Made by a program: the position numbers and the translations under genes. The notes beneath the pieces were generated by a model that did not search any database, was not told the DNA's origin, and saw nothing but the letters and a program-made list of their open reading frames with translations. From Treponema sp. (lineage in GTDB: Bacteria > Spirochaetota > Spirochaetia > Treponematales > Breznakiellaceae), in NCBI GenBank assembly GCA_031267675.1, contig JAIRYT010000083.1:1-64000 (forward strand): a stretch of DNA of 64,000 bases, given 5' to 3'. Shown piece after piece: positions 43,448 to 52,182 of the stretch (position 1 is its first letter; each line of letters starts with the position of its first letter).

Positions 43448-44794
43448 ATGCAGATACTAAATGATCCCCGCGCAGACGGGGAAGAACGCCTGGCGGCCCT
43501 TGCGGAGTATATCGCCGTACATCCGGAACTTACGACAGCCATAACAGGCAGCGGCGAAATTAACAACCACATCCACACCATTTACAGCTTTAGCCCGTAT
43601 ACGCCGGTAATGGCGGCGCTTAAAGCGCGGCAGGCGGGGCTTGAAGCGGCCGGTTCGGTAGACCACGATTCCCTTGCCGCAGCCGGTGAATTAACCGCCG
43701 CCTGCGCGCGGCTCGGCATGGGCGGCTGCTGCGGTTTTGAAATACGGGCAAGTTTTAAAAAAGACGCCGATGGAAACGAAGGGCCTTTTGCCTCGCGCAA
43801 GATCAATAATCCCGATTCCACAGGTCTTTTGTACATGACGGTTCAGGGTGTTCCTTCTACCGCGTACCAAAAAACAGCGGATTTTCTGCGGCCAATTCAA
43901 AAGGCGCGGCTTCAGCGTACGCAGCGTATGACAAACAACGCCAATATTCTTTTGCGCGATGAAGGACTGCGGGCCATTAATTTTGACCCGGATATAAAGG
44001 ATCAAAGCCAGGCGGAGAAGGGCGGCGAAATTACCGAACGCCATCTTATGGCCGCGGTCGCAAAAATACTTGTCGAAAAATTCGGAAAAGGAAGCGGTCT
44101 TTGCCGGGGGCTTGCAAAACATTTTGATATACACGCTGCTCCAAAAACAGAAGCGCTGCTCGGCGACGCGTCAAACCCTCATTACCTTTACGATCTGCTC
44201 GGCGTTCTTAAAACGGGGTTTCTTTCCCGTATTTTTATTCAGCCGGACGAAAACGAATGTATACGCGCGCGGGATGCGGTTGACTTTGCCCTGTCGATTG
44301 GCGCGATTCCTGCCTATGCGTATTTAGGCGATGTAGGCGAAAGTCCCACCGGCGACAAAAAGGCGGAAAAGTTTGAGGACGATTATCTGGGCGAACTTAT
44401 GGAAGAAATAAAACGCACCGGTTTTAAGGCCGTAACCTATATGCCGCCGCGCAATACCCCTGAGCAGCTGCAAAATATTCAAAGGTACTGCGCCGATTTT
44501 GGTTTTATGGAAATATCGGGGGTTGACATTAATTCGAGCCGTCAGGGTTTTAATTGTCCCGAAGTGCTTTCCGCATCCTGCCGTCATCTGGTTGACACCA
44601 CCTGGGCGCTCATTGCCCACGAACAGCTTGCGGCTATTGACAAACGCTGGGGATTGTTTGATACTGACAACACGACAATGCCGCTTTCCAAACGGCTCGC
44701 AAAATACGCGGAGCTTGGAAAAGCGCTTGATCTGCGGCACCCGGGAGCCTCCGCTTTCGACCTTGTCCGTAAAATCCTGGAGTTTAAATCATGA
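43448..44794 (+). CDS. PHP-domain metal-dependent hydrolase
   Basis: 448 aa. PHP motifs are visible: His41 and His43 (HIH), Asp72-His73-Asp74 (VDHDS), and Glu98 (GFEIR), forming a phosphoesterase-type metal site. Further His residues include RHLMAAV and NPHYLYDLL. The family includes phosphatases and histidinol-phosphatase-like enzymes, so a sugar-phosphate or histidinol phosphate substrate is possible. The his operon lacks an obvious phosphatase, but no evidence links the two. Start with AAGGA upstream; TATACT lies at 43432-43437. The next gene overlaps by ATGA. Confidence 0.85.
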   Translation: MQILNDPRADGEERLAALAEYIAVHPELTTAITGSGEINNHIHTIYSFSPYTPVMAALKARQAGLEAAGSVDHDSLAAAGELTAACARLGMGGCCGFEIRASFKKDADGNEGPFASRKINNPDSTGLLYMTVQGVPSTAYQKTADFLRPIQKARLQRTQRMTNNANILLRDEGLRAINFDPDIKDQSQAEKGGEITERHLMAAVAKILVEKFGKGSGLCRGLAKHFDIHAAPKTEALLGDASNPHYLYDLLGVLKTGFLSRIFIQPDENECIRARDAVDFALSIGAIPAYAYLGDVGESPTGDKKAEKFEDDYLGELMEEIKRTGFKAVTYMPPRNTPEQLQNIQRYCADFGFMEISGVDINSSRQGFNCPEVLSASCRHLVDTTWALIAHEQLAAIDKRWGLFDTDNTTMPLSKRLAKYAELGKALDLRHPGASAFDLVRKILEFKS

Positions 44795-46074
44795 GTTCTC
44801 CCTTACTTTCTGTTTTGGCGCCTTTGGTTCGGGGCATCTGTATTAACGCGTTAAACGCTCCCTGCGTTGCCGCCGCCGATACGGGGAGCATTCCCAAAGG
44901 AGCGCTCGTTGTCGATTTATCGCCGGCGTTTGATCAAAAACCGGAAAACGAAACCGGCAACGGGTTTGACGCCGTAACTGCGGCCAAAATTATAAATGAA
45001 GCGTACGCCGCCAGGGAATTTGAAAACGCTCCCTCAGGCGCGGACGCGGCCCAGGCGCAGCTGGTAAAAAAAGTACCGTCCTGTATCGCGCTAAGCCGCG
45101 GTATTGAAAATCTGGGACTATTCTGGATCGACCGCGACATTGACGCGGTGTCCAAACGAAAAGCGGGCCGCGACGATTCCTTTATTGAAGAAACCCTGAG
45201 CGGGAATGAATCGCTGTTTAAAAGCGGGCTTTCCGCCCTTTGCCGTAATGACGTTGTAAAAAACCGCGTCGCGCTGGTTTCGGGCGGCGCACAGGGCTTT
45301 GGCGAACAGATTGTCCTGGGCCTTGCTTCTTCGGGGGCGCTGGTATTTATCGCCGATTTAAACATAAAAGGCGCCGAAGAACTGGCAAAAAAAATAAATG
45401 CCGAACTGGGAAGAACCGCGGCTATTGCCGCGCCGCTGGATGTAACCAAAGAAGATTCCGCGTCCGCGCTTTTTGACACAATAGCCAAAACAACCGGCGG
45501 CCTTGATTTATGCATCAGCAATGCCGGCGTGCTGCAGGCCGGAAGCGTCATGGAGCAGGAGCTTGCCTCGTTTAAATTTACCACCGAAGTAAACTATGTA
45601 GGCTTTTTTATTATGGCAAAATTCGCAAGCCGTCTTATGTCGCTCCAGCATCTAACGTCGCCCGCGTGGAAAACCGATATTATTCAGATTAACTCAAAAA
45701 GCGGCCTTGAAGGTTCCAACAAAAACGGCGCCTACGCGGGCGCGAAATTCGGCGGCATAGGACTTGCCGAAAGCTTTGCCCTGGAACTTATCGCCCACAA
45801 TATAAAAGTAAACGCCGTGTGTCCGGGGAATTTTTTAGACGGGCCGCTGTGGTCGGATCCGGAAAAGGGGCTTTTTGTCCAGTACCTTGCCGCGGGCAAG
45901 GTACCCGGCGCGCGGAGCGTCGCCGATGTCCGCGCCTTTTACGAAGGAAAGGTCCCCATGAGGCGGGGCTGTACCGGCGCGGACGTAATGCGGACAATTT
46001 ACTACATCGTCGAACAGGACTACGAAACCGGTCAGGCCGTTCCGGTAACCGGCGGTCAGAACATGCTGCATTAG
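44791..46074 (+). CDS. Short-chain dehydrogenase, SrlD-like, with 155-aa N-terminal extension
   Basis: 427 aa. The C-terminal part (about 158-427) is a classical SDR: NAD site SGGAQGFG (164-171), SNAG (243-246), catalytic Ser302/304, Tyr315 and Lys319 in YAGAKFGG. The segments IIQINSKSG, KVPMRRGC and TGQAVPVTGGQNM resemble E. coli sorbitol-6-phosphate 2-dehydrogenase (SrlD). The first ~155 residues match nothing I recognise. Coupled to the PHP gene by ATGA. A role in sugar-phosphate oxidation is inferred. Confidence 0.85.
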   Translation: MSSPLLSVLAPLVRGICINALNAPCVAAADTGSIPKGALVVDLSPAFDQKPENETGNGFDAVTAAKIINEAYAAREFENAPSGADAAQAQLVKKVPSCIALSRGIENLGLFWIDRDIDAVSKRKAGRDDSFIEETLSGNESLFKSGLSALCRNDVVKNRVALVSGGAQGFGEQIVLGLASSGALVFIADLNIKGAEELAKKINAELGRTAAIAAPLDVTKEDSASALFDTIAKTTGGLDLCISNAGVLQAGSVMEQELASFKFTTEVNYVGFFIMAKFASRLMSLQHLTSPAWKTDIIQINSKSGLEGSNKNGAYAGAKFGGIGLAESFALELIAHNIKVNAVCPGNFLDGPLWSDPEKGLFVQYLAAGKVPGARSVADVRAFYEGKVPMRRGCTGADVMRTIYYIVEQDYETGQAVPVTGGQNMLH

Positions 46075-46077
46075 GCG

Positions 46078-46133
46078 ACCTAAAGGTCAATCCTTGACAA
46101 TCCTCGACCCGCTGCGCCGGCTTGTCTCGGCGG
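46078..46133 (-). repeat. Inverted copy of the GACCTTTAGGTC repeat
   Basis: On the minus strand this contains the GCGCAGCGGGTCGAGGATTG-type core followed by a TTGACCTTTAGGTC palindrome that abuts the SDR stop codon. The same arrangement (palindrome touching the stop) is seen at 4555-4570 for another gene. Confidence 0.6.
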
Positions 46134-46150
46134 CGTAATATTGGTATCAT
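46122..46150 (+). promoter_or_regulatory. feo operon promoter
   Basis: TTGTCT (46122-46127), 17-bp spacer, TATCAT (46145-46150) with TG extension (TGGTATCAT). Predicted start about 46157 gives a 43-nt leader to the first feoA ATG. I do not see a clear Fur box. It lies at the edge of the intergenic repeat, which supplies the -35. Confidence 0.5.
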
Positions 46151-46200
46151 ATCTGTTAGTGACAAGTAACAATGCCCGTGAATTTTTAAGGCGGGCTCCA

Positions 46201-46410
46201 ATGCCGCTGGCGTTCTCTAAAACCGGCGAGGCAGCCTGTATTAAAGGGGTAGGCGGCACGGCGAAATCAAGGCAGCGGCTTGAAACCCTGGGGTTTACCG
46301 TTGGAAGCGAGGTTACGGTCGTTTCCCGGCTCGCCGGGAATCTGATTGTTAATGTAAGGGATTCACGAATTGCCATCAGCAGGGAAGCGGCCCGCAGCAT
46401 TTTTGTCTAA
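46201..46410 (+). CDS. feoA: FeoA-like iron transport protein (first copy)
   Basis: 69 aa, SH3-like FeoA domain. MPLAFSKTGEAACIKGVGG, LETLGFTVGSEVTVVS and GNLIVNVRDSRIAISREAA are the classical FeoA pattern. ATG 46201 is chosen because MPL is the standard N-terminus; the frame stays open upstream to about 46141. FeoA is thought to regulate or assist FeoB at the cytosolic face. Confidence 0.92.
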   Translation: MPLAFSKTGEAACIKGVGGTAKSRQRLETLGFTVGSEVTVVSRLAGNLIVNVRDSRIAISREAARSIFV

Positions 46411-46431
46411 TTATTTTTTTGGACAGGATTT

Positions 46432-46653
46432 ATGAAAACACTCCAGGAAGTAGAACCCGGCAATCTTGTTACCGTAGTTAAACTGCACGGGACAGGGCCG
46501 CTTAAACAGCGGATTATGGGTATGGGGATTACCGCGAATACCGAAATTCTGGTGCGAAAGGCAGCCCCGCTGGGCGATCCGATAGAGATACGGGTGCGGG
46601 GTTACGAACTTTCCCTGCGAAAAGCGGACGCCGGCATTATCGAAGTCGAATAG
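46432..46653 (+). CDS. feoA: FeoA-like iron transport protein (second copy)
   Basis: 73 aa, also a FeoA/SH3-like domain: MKTLQEVEPGNLVTVVKLHG, LKQRIMGMGITANTEILVRKAAPLGDPIEIRVRGYELSLRK. It is the more divergent DtxR-C-terminal-like type (IEIRVRGYELSLR). Tandem feoA copies before feoB are common in anaerobes; they may form hetero-oligomers. It ends 10 nt before feoB. Confidence 0.92.
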   Translation: MKTLQEVEPGNLVTVVKLHGTGPLKQRIMGMGITANTEILVRKAAPLGDPIEIRVRGYELSLRKADAGIIEVE

Positions 46654-46663
46654 GAACGAAACT

Positions 46664-48661
46664 ATGGCGCGCGTTATCGCCCTGGCGGGAAACCCCAACA
46701 GCGGAAAAACAACACTCTTTAACGCCTTAACCGGTTCAAACCAGTTTGTAGGAAACTGGCCCGGGGTAACCGTTGAAAAAAAGGAAGGAAGGCTCAAAGG
46801 CCATAAAGACGTACACATCATGGACCTGCCGGGAATTTATTCCCTTTCTCCCTTTTCGCTTGAAGAAGTAATCAGCCGCAACTATATCGAAAACAGCAGG
46901 CCCGATCTTATCCTGAATATCATTGACGGGACAAATTTTGAGCGCAACCTTTTTTTAACTACGCAGCTTTTGGAAATGGGGATCCCCGTTGTGGCGGCGG
47001 TAAACATGATTGATGTCGTGGAAAAGTCAGGCGCGGGAATTGATCTTGGCAAACTGGAAAAAACCCTTGGCTGTCCCGTCGCGGCAGTTTCCGCGTTAAA
47101 GGGAACAGGGCTGCCGGAACTTGTTAAAACGATCGAAAAGATTATGGAGGCGGAACAAAAGCCCGTTCCGCCTGTTGAATTTTCAGACGGACTCGAGGGC
47201 GAAACACAGGATGAAAAGGAAAGCCGCATTATCGAGGAGCGATACGCCTTTATTTCAAAGGTAACGGCATCTTGTCTAAGGCGCGAAAAATACAGCTTGT
47301 CCGTTTCTGATCGAATAGACACCGTTGTTACCAATCGTTTTCTTGCCCTGCCTGTTTTTGCGGCAATTATCTTTATTATCTATTTTGTTTCGGTAACTAC
47401 AGTGGGAACATGGGTAACAGACTGGACCAACGATGGTCTTTTTGGCAAAGGCTGGAACTTCTTTGGCCTTGCGGTTCCGGGTATTCCCGTCATTGCCGCG
47501 TCGTTCCTTGAAAACGCAGGTACGGCTGCATGGCTTAACAGCCTGATACTGGACGGCATTATCGGCGGCGTCGGGGCTGTACTTGGTTTTGTTCCGCAAA
47601 TGCTGGTGCTGTTTCTTTTTCTTGCCGTTCTGGAAGCCTGCGGTTACATGGCGCGGATCGCCTTTATCCTTGACCGGGTTTTTCGCCGCTTTGGGCTTTC
47701 CGGCAAGAGTTTTATCCCCATGCTTATCGGCACGGGCTGCGGAATACCCGGCGTTATGGCTTCGCGGACAATTGAAAACGAACATGACCGGCGTTTAACC
47801 ATTATGACAACAACATTTATGCCCTGCGGAGCAAAATTACCGGTTATTGCCCTGATTTCGGGCGCGGTACTGGATGGCGTGTGGTGGGTGGCCCCCAGCG
47901 CGTATTTTCTTGGTATCGCTTCGGTTGTTATGTCGGGAATTATTCTTAAAAAAACAAAACCCTTTATGGGAGACGCGTCGCCCTTTGTGATGGAGCTTCC
48001 CGCCTACCGCCTTCCCGGCGCGGTAAATGTACTGCGCAGTATGTGGGAACGGGGATCATCGTTCATAAAAAAAGCGGCTTCTGTTATTCTGATATCGACA
48101 GCGGCGGTGTGGTTTCTCTCAAGTTTTGGGTTTAGCGAAGGGCGCTTTGGCATGACAGAAGATTTACGCGATGGTTTGCTGGCGCTTATCGGTTCAAACA
48201 TTGCCTTTATTTTTGCGCCTCTGGGTTTTGGAACATGGGATGCGGCTGTGGCAGCCATTACCGGCCTTGTGGCCAAAGAAAACGTGGTGGGAACTATGGG
48301 GGTATTGTATGGTTTTGCCCAGGTGAGCGAAGAGGGAAAGGAAATATGGCGCGCCTTTGCCGCCAACTTTTCGACCATCGGGGCCTACGCGTTTTTGATA
48401 TTCAACCTGTACTGTCCGCCCTGTTTTGCCGCTATCGGAGCGATTAAGCGGGAAATGAACAACGCAAAATGGACGGCCTTTGCCGTCTGCTACCAGCTTT
48501 TGTACGGATATTTCCTGGCCCTTATGGTGTATCAGCTTGGCGTATTTTTTTCGGGCGGCGGTTTTGGCATTGGCGCCATTGCGGGTTTTGCCGTCCTGGG
48601 TTTGTTTGCATGGCTTCTGGCAAGGCCGGTAAACCCCGCGCATCAGTCACCGGCCGCGTAA
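46664..48661 (+). CDS. feoB: Ferrous iron transporter FeoB
   Basis: 665-aa inner-membrane Fe(II) transporter. N-terminal G-protein domain (about 1-165): G1 GNPNSGKTT (residues 8-16), G3 DLPGIYSLSPFS, G4 NMID. A GDI-like helical stretch (about 170-215) and a polytopic membrane domain with Gate motifs follow (GCGIPGVMASRTI, LPVIALISGAV). It is shorter than E. coli FeoB (773 aa), as in many anaerobes. Confidence 0.97.
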   Translation: MARVIALAGNPNSGKTTLFNALTGSNQFVGNWPGVTVEKKEGRLKGHKDVHIMDLPGIYSLSPFSLEEVISRNYIENSRPDLILNIIDGTNFERNLFLTTQLLEMGIPVVAAVNMIDVVEKSGAGIDLGKLEKTLGCPVAAVSALKGTGLPELVKTIEKIMEAEQKPVPPVEFSDGLEGETQDEKESRIIEERYAFISKVTASCLRREKYSLSVSDRIDTVVTNRFLALPVFAAIIFIIYFVSVTTVGTWVTDWTNDGLFGKGWNFFGLAVPGIPVIAASFLENAGTAAWLNSLILDGIIGGVGAVLGFVPQMLVLFLFLAVLEACGYMARIAFILDRVFRRFGLSGKSFIPMLIGTGCGIPGVMASRTIENEHDRRLTIMTTTFMPCGAKLPVIALISGAVLDGVWWVAPSAYFLGIASVVMSGIILKKTKPFMGDASPFVMELPAYRLPGAVNVLRSMWERGSSFIKKAASVILISTAAVWFLSSFGFSEGRFGMTEDLRDGLLALIGSNIAFIFAPLGFGTWDAAVAAITGLVAKENVVGTMGVLYGFAQVSEEGKEIWRAFAANFSTIGAYAFLIFNLYCPPCFAAIGAIKREMNNAKWTAFAVCYQLLYGYFLALMVYQLGVFFSGGGFGIGAIAGFAVLGLFAWLLARPVNPAHQSPAA

Positions 48662-48669
48662 GGAGTTTT

Positions 48670-48801
48670 ATGAGTACCGTTATTGCCGCAGGCATTGTTT
48701 TTACCGGCATGGCTTTTATCATTTTCCGCCTAATCAAAAATAAACGAAGGGGATCATGCGGCTGCGAACACTGTCCACATCACCCGCTAGCGTTTTTTTA
48801 A
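48670..48801 (+). CDS. FeoB-associated Cys-rich membrane peptide
   Basis: 43 aa, too short for most gene callers. One transmembrane helix (about 2-21), a basic loop KNKRR, and a Cys/His tail CGCEHCPHH. Small proteins of this form follow feoB in many Gram-positive and anaerobic bacteria and are thought to bind iron or stabilise FeoB. Shine-Dalgarno AAGGAG is 5 nt before the ATG. Its 3' end overlaps the convergent rhaA by 15 nt. Confidence 0.85.
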   Translation: MSTVIAAGIVFTGMAFIIFRLIKNKRRGSCGCEHCPHHPLAFF

Positions 48802-50049
48802 AACCTGCGCTTCGTACTCGTTAATCCTGGTAAGCCATTCGGCGCCGATTGGCGCTTTTGCCTTAAGGCAAAGTTTGTCCCAAACCGCGCTGAACGGCAG
48901 GGATTTTGCCTCTTCGATAAGGGCAAGGCGTTCATGGAATCTGCCGTGTTTTTCGGCCTCCGCGATAAGCCGCGTCGGCTCCAGAAACGCTTCCAGCAGG
49001 GCCTTGCGCAAATTCCTGAATCCTATGGTCCAGGCGGCAATGCGGTTTATTGACGCGTCAAAATAATCCAGCGCAATGTCCATTCGGCTCAACTCGCCGG
49101 ATCTGACTATTTCGCGGCACGCGTCGCGCATTTCGTCAGAAAAGGTCGGCACATGATCGGAATCCCAGCGGATACCCCGGCTAAAATGAATAAGCAGCCC
49201 CGGCAAAAAAAGAAGCATGGCGCTGATCTTGTCGGCGATGGTTTCTGTCGGGTGAAAGTGCCCCGTATCAAGACAGATTTTTATTTTTTTTGCGGAAGCG
49301 TATCCCATATAAAATTCGTGGGAACCCACTACATACGCTTCGCTGCCAATACCAAACAGTTTGCTTTCAACGGTGTCGGTTACGGTGCCGGGCGGAAGCT
49401 TGACATCAAGAATTTCGTCCAGAGCGTCTTTAAGACGCTGGCGGGGACCAATACGGTCTGCCGGAATATCCTTGGACCCGTCGGCGACCCAAATATTATT
49501 TATGGCGGGGCTTCCCTGATTTGCGCCGAACGCGCTGGCGATTTTACGGGTCGCAATCGTATGGCGTATCCAAAAATCGCGTATCGTTGAATTTGTGCTT
49601 GCCAGCGTATACCCGGAATCCGCCATTGGATGCGCAAAGATAGTCGGGTTAAAATCGAGCGGAATATTTTTTTGTTTGGACCATTTTATCCATTTGGCGA
49701 AATGCTCGACCTCTAACGCGTCGCGGCCCGCTTTTTTATCGCCGGTTTCGGCGTATATCGCGTGAAGGCTAAACCGCTTTTTGCCGGGAACAAGCGAAAA
49801 CATAAATTCCGCATCGGCGCGGAGTTCCTCTCCGTTACGGGCGCGTCCGGGATAATTGCCCGTCGTAAGAATACCGCCGCCGGAAAGGCTCTGCGCGCCT
49901 TCAAAGCCGACCACGTCGTCGCCCTGCCAGCACTGTACCGAGACGGGCACCGCCAACGCTTCCCGTATCGCCTTTTCGGTCGAAACACCAAAGCGTGAAT
50001 ACGTTTCTTTAGCAATTTCGTACGCCTCGTCAATTTTATCAGCGCTCAT
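48787..50049 (-). CDS. rhaA: L-rhamnose isomerase
   Basis: Converts L-rhamnose to L-rhamnulose. 420 aa from ATG 50049, which aligns with the start of E. coli RhaA (419 aa). An upstream ATG at 50073 abuts the -10 box and would lie before the transcript start. Metal-binding and catalytic features are visible: QCWQGDDVVGFE, LDFNPTIFAHPMADSGYTLAST, LDTGHFHPTE and HFSRGIRWDSDHVP. Preceded by rhaD on the same strand. The kinase RhaB is not in this window. Confidence 0.96.
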   Translation of the reverse strand: MSADKIDEAYEIAKETYSRFGVSTEKAIREALAVPVSVQCWQGDDVVGFEGAQSLSGGGILTTGNYPGRARNGEELRADAEFMFSLVPGKKRFSLHAIYAETGDKKAGRDALEVEHFAKWIKWSKQKNIPLDFNPTIFAHPMADSGYTLASTNSTIRDFWIRHTIATRKIASAFGANQGSPAINNIWVADGSKDIPADRIGPRQRLKDALDEILDVKLPPGTVTDTVESKLFGIGSEAYVVGSHEFYMGYASAKKIKICLDTGHFHPTETIADKISAMLLFLPGLLIHFSRGIRWDSDHVPTFSDEMRDACREIVRSGELSRMDIALDYFDASINRIAAWTIGFRNLRKALLEAFLEPTRLIAEAEKHGRFHERLALIEEAKSLPFSAVWDKLCLKAKAPIGAEWLTRINEYEAQVLKKR

Positions 50050-50073
50050 TCCTGTTTTCACTTTGTCCCCCAT

Positions 50074-50082
50074 ATAATACCA
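50074..50082 (-). promoter_or_regulatory. Extended -10 promoter of rhaA
   Basis: TGGTATTAT on the minus strand (TATTAT 50079-50074, TG extension). Predicted transcription start is about 50067, which leaves about 18 nt before the chosen ATG at 50049. The -35 is poor, so an activator may be needed. Confidence 0.45.
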
Positions 50083-50102
50083 ATTAAATTGTTATAACCG
50101 CA

Positions 50103-51239
50103 TTATTGCTGTTTTTGCTCGTTTAATTTTGCGCGGTAATGTTCCGCCTCCCAATTATTGATAAAATCTATTTTTTCGCGGCTCATGGGTAAAGGCCCGC
50201 CGAACGATTCCGCGTAAATGCCCACTTTGATCCAGTCGTCAAAAAGTTCCAGCGCGGTAACGGCGCTTTTTTTATTAACCCCAATGCCAAAAATACCCAG
50301 CCCCTGATACGCCGCAATTTTGGGGGCGCGTCCCCGGGAAGCGCAGTGTTTGTTAAAAGCCTCCGCTATATCTTTGCCGCGTTCGATAAACAGGGGATCG
50401 CTCCCCGCGTATACAATATGATCCGGCGTAAAGGGAACTGCCGCCGCTTCGAACACGGCGCGATCCGAAACAAGGCGCGCGTATTCATCGTTGCGTACAA
50501 AACTTGCGCTGCGCGGCGAAGCGGCTTCTGCCGAGGCCGCCCGGGCAAGGGAGGCGCCGATTGTTTCGCTTTCCCGGTATTCGGTCAGCGGGGGTCCAAA
50601 AGCGGCTGTCTTTATGATTTTTTCGGCAAGCGCGGCGCTTACATCGCGGTAAATCGCGTCAATTCCCCGGCTGTCATTGGCGGCGGCAAAAATACCGTGA
50701 TTCTGCAGCAGCAGAATCGAAGGAATCCGCTGCGCGCCTTCGAGTTTTTTTTGTACGGCGGCCGCCAGCACAAAGCCGGGATCAGAGGCGGGAATCCACA
50801 GCGCTCCCGCGCCAAAAAGCGAGGCGGCGGTTTTTTCGCCGTTTTTTCCGCAGCACATTCCGTTTATCAGCGCGGGATGCGTATGCACGACATAGGTAAA
50901 CGGAAGCATGTCGTGAAGCAGGGTTTCGACGCTGGGGCGCTTGTCTTCCTGGCCCGGTTTTTTTGCGGCCATCATTTCGGCAAGCACAGCCGCTTCGGGG
51001 GCGTCAGGATACATGCCGCGCTTTGCCTTGTCCCAGACCGCGGCAAGTTTTGCGCGGTCCATGGCGACAAAACCGTCTTTGGTAATTTCGGCCAGCGAAA
51101 CGCCGGACCCCTTAATCCACAGGGTGTCGTCGTTTTTATACGACGTATTGCCCCCGCCCGCGATGACATAATTACTGTCCCGCCCGTAGCGGTTTGACAA
51201 CGCGCAAATCTCGCCCAGTTCCAGTTCATTGTCAGTCAT
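50103..51239 (-). CDS. rhaD: Class II aldolase, rhamnulose-1-phosphate aldolase type
   Basis: 378 aa from ATG 51239 (MTDNELELGEICALSN). Upstream frame is rejected because it runs into an intergenic repeat. Class II aldolase/adducin fold with zinc His in HTHPALINGMCC and NHGIFAAAND. It matches the aldolase half of the bifunctional rhamnulose-1-P aldolase/lactaldehyde dehydrogenase family (YuxG/RhaEW, about 690 aa) and ends where that protein's SDR domain would begin. Adjacent rhaA supports a rhamnose role; the assignment of substrate is inferred. Confidence 0.85.
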   Translation of the reverse strand: MTDNELELGEICALSNRYGRDSNYVIAGGGNTSYKNDDTLWIKGSGVSLAEITKDGFVAMDRAKLAAVWDKAKRGMYPDAPEAAVLAEMMAAKKPGQEDKRPSVETLLHDMLPFTYVVHTHPALINGMCCGKNGEKTAASLFGAGALWIPASDPGFVLAAAVQKKLEGAQRIPSILLLQNHGIFAAANDSRGIDAIYRDVSAALAEKIIKTAAFGPPLTEYRESETIGASLARAASAEAASPRSASFVRNDEYARLVSDRAVFEAAAVPFTPDHIVYAGSDPLFIERGKDIAEAFNKHCASRGRAPKIAAYQGLGIFGIGVNKKSAVTALELFDDWIKVGIYAESFGGPLPMSREKIDFINNWEAEHYRAKLNEQKQQ

Positions 51240-51333
51240 TGTCTTATGATGGAGGAGATCTTTCCGTTTCGTAAATGGACTTTTCGCGCAATTGCATGGA
51301 AAAACCACTTTCCGGGCAGAAACCCCCCGGATC

Positions 51334-51442
51334 AAAAGAGAATTTACCGCTAACCACGCCAACATCACGAACCATAACACGAACAAGGAATTCTGATAAA
51401 AAGTTCGCGCCGTTGGTGACGTTCGCGGTGATCCTCTTTTTT
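51334..51442. repeat. Best-preserved copy of the ACCACGAAC-type inverted repeat
   Basis: Left arm (51334-51373) starts AAAAGAGAATTTACCGC and ends ATCACGAACC. Right arm (51403-51442) is its imperfect reverse complement, ending GGTGATCCTCTTTTTT. A 29-bp centre separates them. It lies in the 225-nt gap between rhaD and rubredoxin. The element could fold into a long hairpin if transcribed. Confidence 0.7.
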
Positions 51443-51464
51443 GTTCATGTTGCCGCGCGGTCCG

Positions 51465-51626
51465 CTAACTGGCCGGCGAAAAATCGGCTTTGGAGGCGCC
51501 GCAGAGCGGACATACCCAGGTGTCGGGGATATCCTTAAACGCGGTCCCTGGTTTTACGCCGCCGTCCGGATCGCCTGTTTGGGGATCGTACACATAACCG
51601 CACAGATTGCAGACATATTTTTCCAT
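51465..51626 (-). CDS. Rubredoxin
   Basis: 53 aa. Both CxxC knuckles are present: [10 protein letters not shown] and [11 protein letters not shown], with the usual GDPDGGV and WVCPLCG. It carries one electron at a single iron. In anaerobes it donates to rubrerythrin (encoded at 58320-58859) or to oxygen reductases. Shine-Dalgarno AAAGGAG and a strong promoter precede it. Not linked to an obvious partner gene here. Confidence 0.95.
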   Translation of the reverse strand: MEKYVCNLCGYVYDPQTGDPDGGVKPGTAFKDIPDTWVCPLCGASKADFSPAS

Positions 51627-51662
51627 GATGCACTCCTTTGACCGCCGGGGCGGACGGTTCCC

Positions 51663-51691
51663 AGTATAGGCGAAAACGACTGTCCTGGCAA
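51663..51691 (-). promoter_or_regulatory. Rubredoxin promoter
   Basis: On the minus strand TTGCCA (51691-51686), 17-bp spacer, TATACT (51668-51663), close to consensus. Transcription would start about 51657, leaving about 30 nt with an AGGAG Shine-Dalgarno. Confidence 0.7.
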
Positions 51692-51742
51692 ACGGTAACA
51701 GCGCGATATTGTATATTTTTTAGACCCGTGGTACCATGTGTC

Positions 51743-52078
51743 ATGGTCCGGGCGGCGAAAAAATGGGGTCTTTTGGCGGTGACAGCGTATCTTGTGTTCG
51801 CCGTTTTGGGAATGTCCGTGCTCGTGGATTCCTCCGTTAAGGACCTTGTTCAAAATCCGGCAAAAGGCGCCTTTTTAAGTTCGACAAGTTATCCCGTTGA
51901 ATACCTCGCGGTCGCCAGAACAAAAGATAATTCATTCTCTCCGCACAATTGTCCGCAGCGCATGCCGGCGGGCTTCTCGTACGCCGGAACCGGCGAACAA
52001 GGTGCGGCGCCCGGGGGTATTTTTGAAACTTCGGCAAAAACAGCCAAAAATAACATTCTTTTAAAACTCCGAATTTGA
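51743..52078 (+). CDS. Small predicted membrane or exported protein
   Basis: 111 aa from ATG 51743 (MVRAAKKWGLLAVTAYLVFAV). One N-terminal helix with basic residues in front, then a polar part without motifs. The frame extends upstream through rubredoxin promoter sequence and is not accepted there. I do not recognise it. It could also be chance; the tail (FSPHNCPQRMPAG) is not obviously protein-like. Confidence 0.4.
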   Translation: MVRAAKKWGLLAVTAYLVFAVLGMSVLVDSSVKDLVQNPAKGAFLSSTSYPVEYLAVARTKDNSFSPHNCPQRMPAGFSYAGTGEQGAAPGGIFETSAKTAKNNILLKLRI

Positions 52079-52182
52079 TTCCTGTTGACAACAATCTGAA
52101 TTTTCCCAAACAGAATTGAACAGAACAGGGCGGATCTTCGTATAAGGTACGTCCCGGTCCGTTTGTACACAGGAGGGCGTCC

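Noticed and set aside
44791-51239. SDR gene and rhaD as two halves of one split bifunctional enzyme
   Set aside because: The SDR matches SrlD better than the RhaW half, has its own N-terminal domain and lies on the opposite strand.
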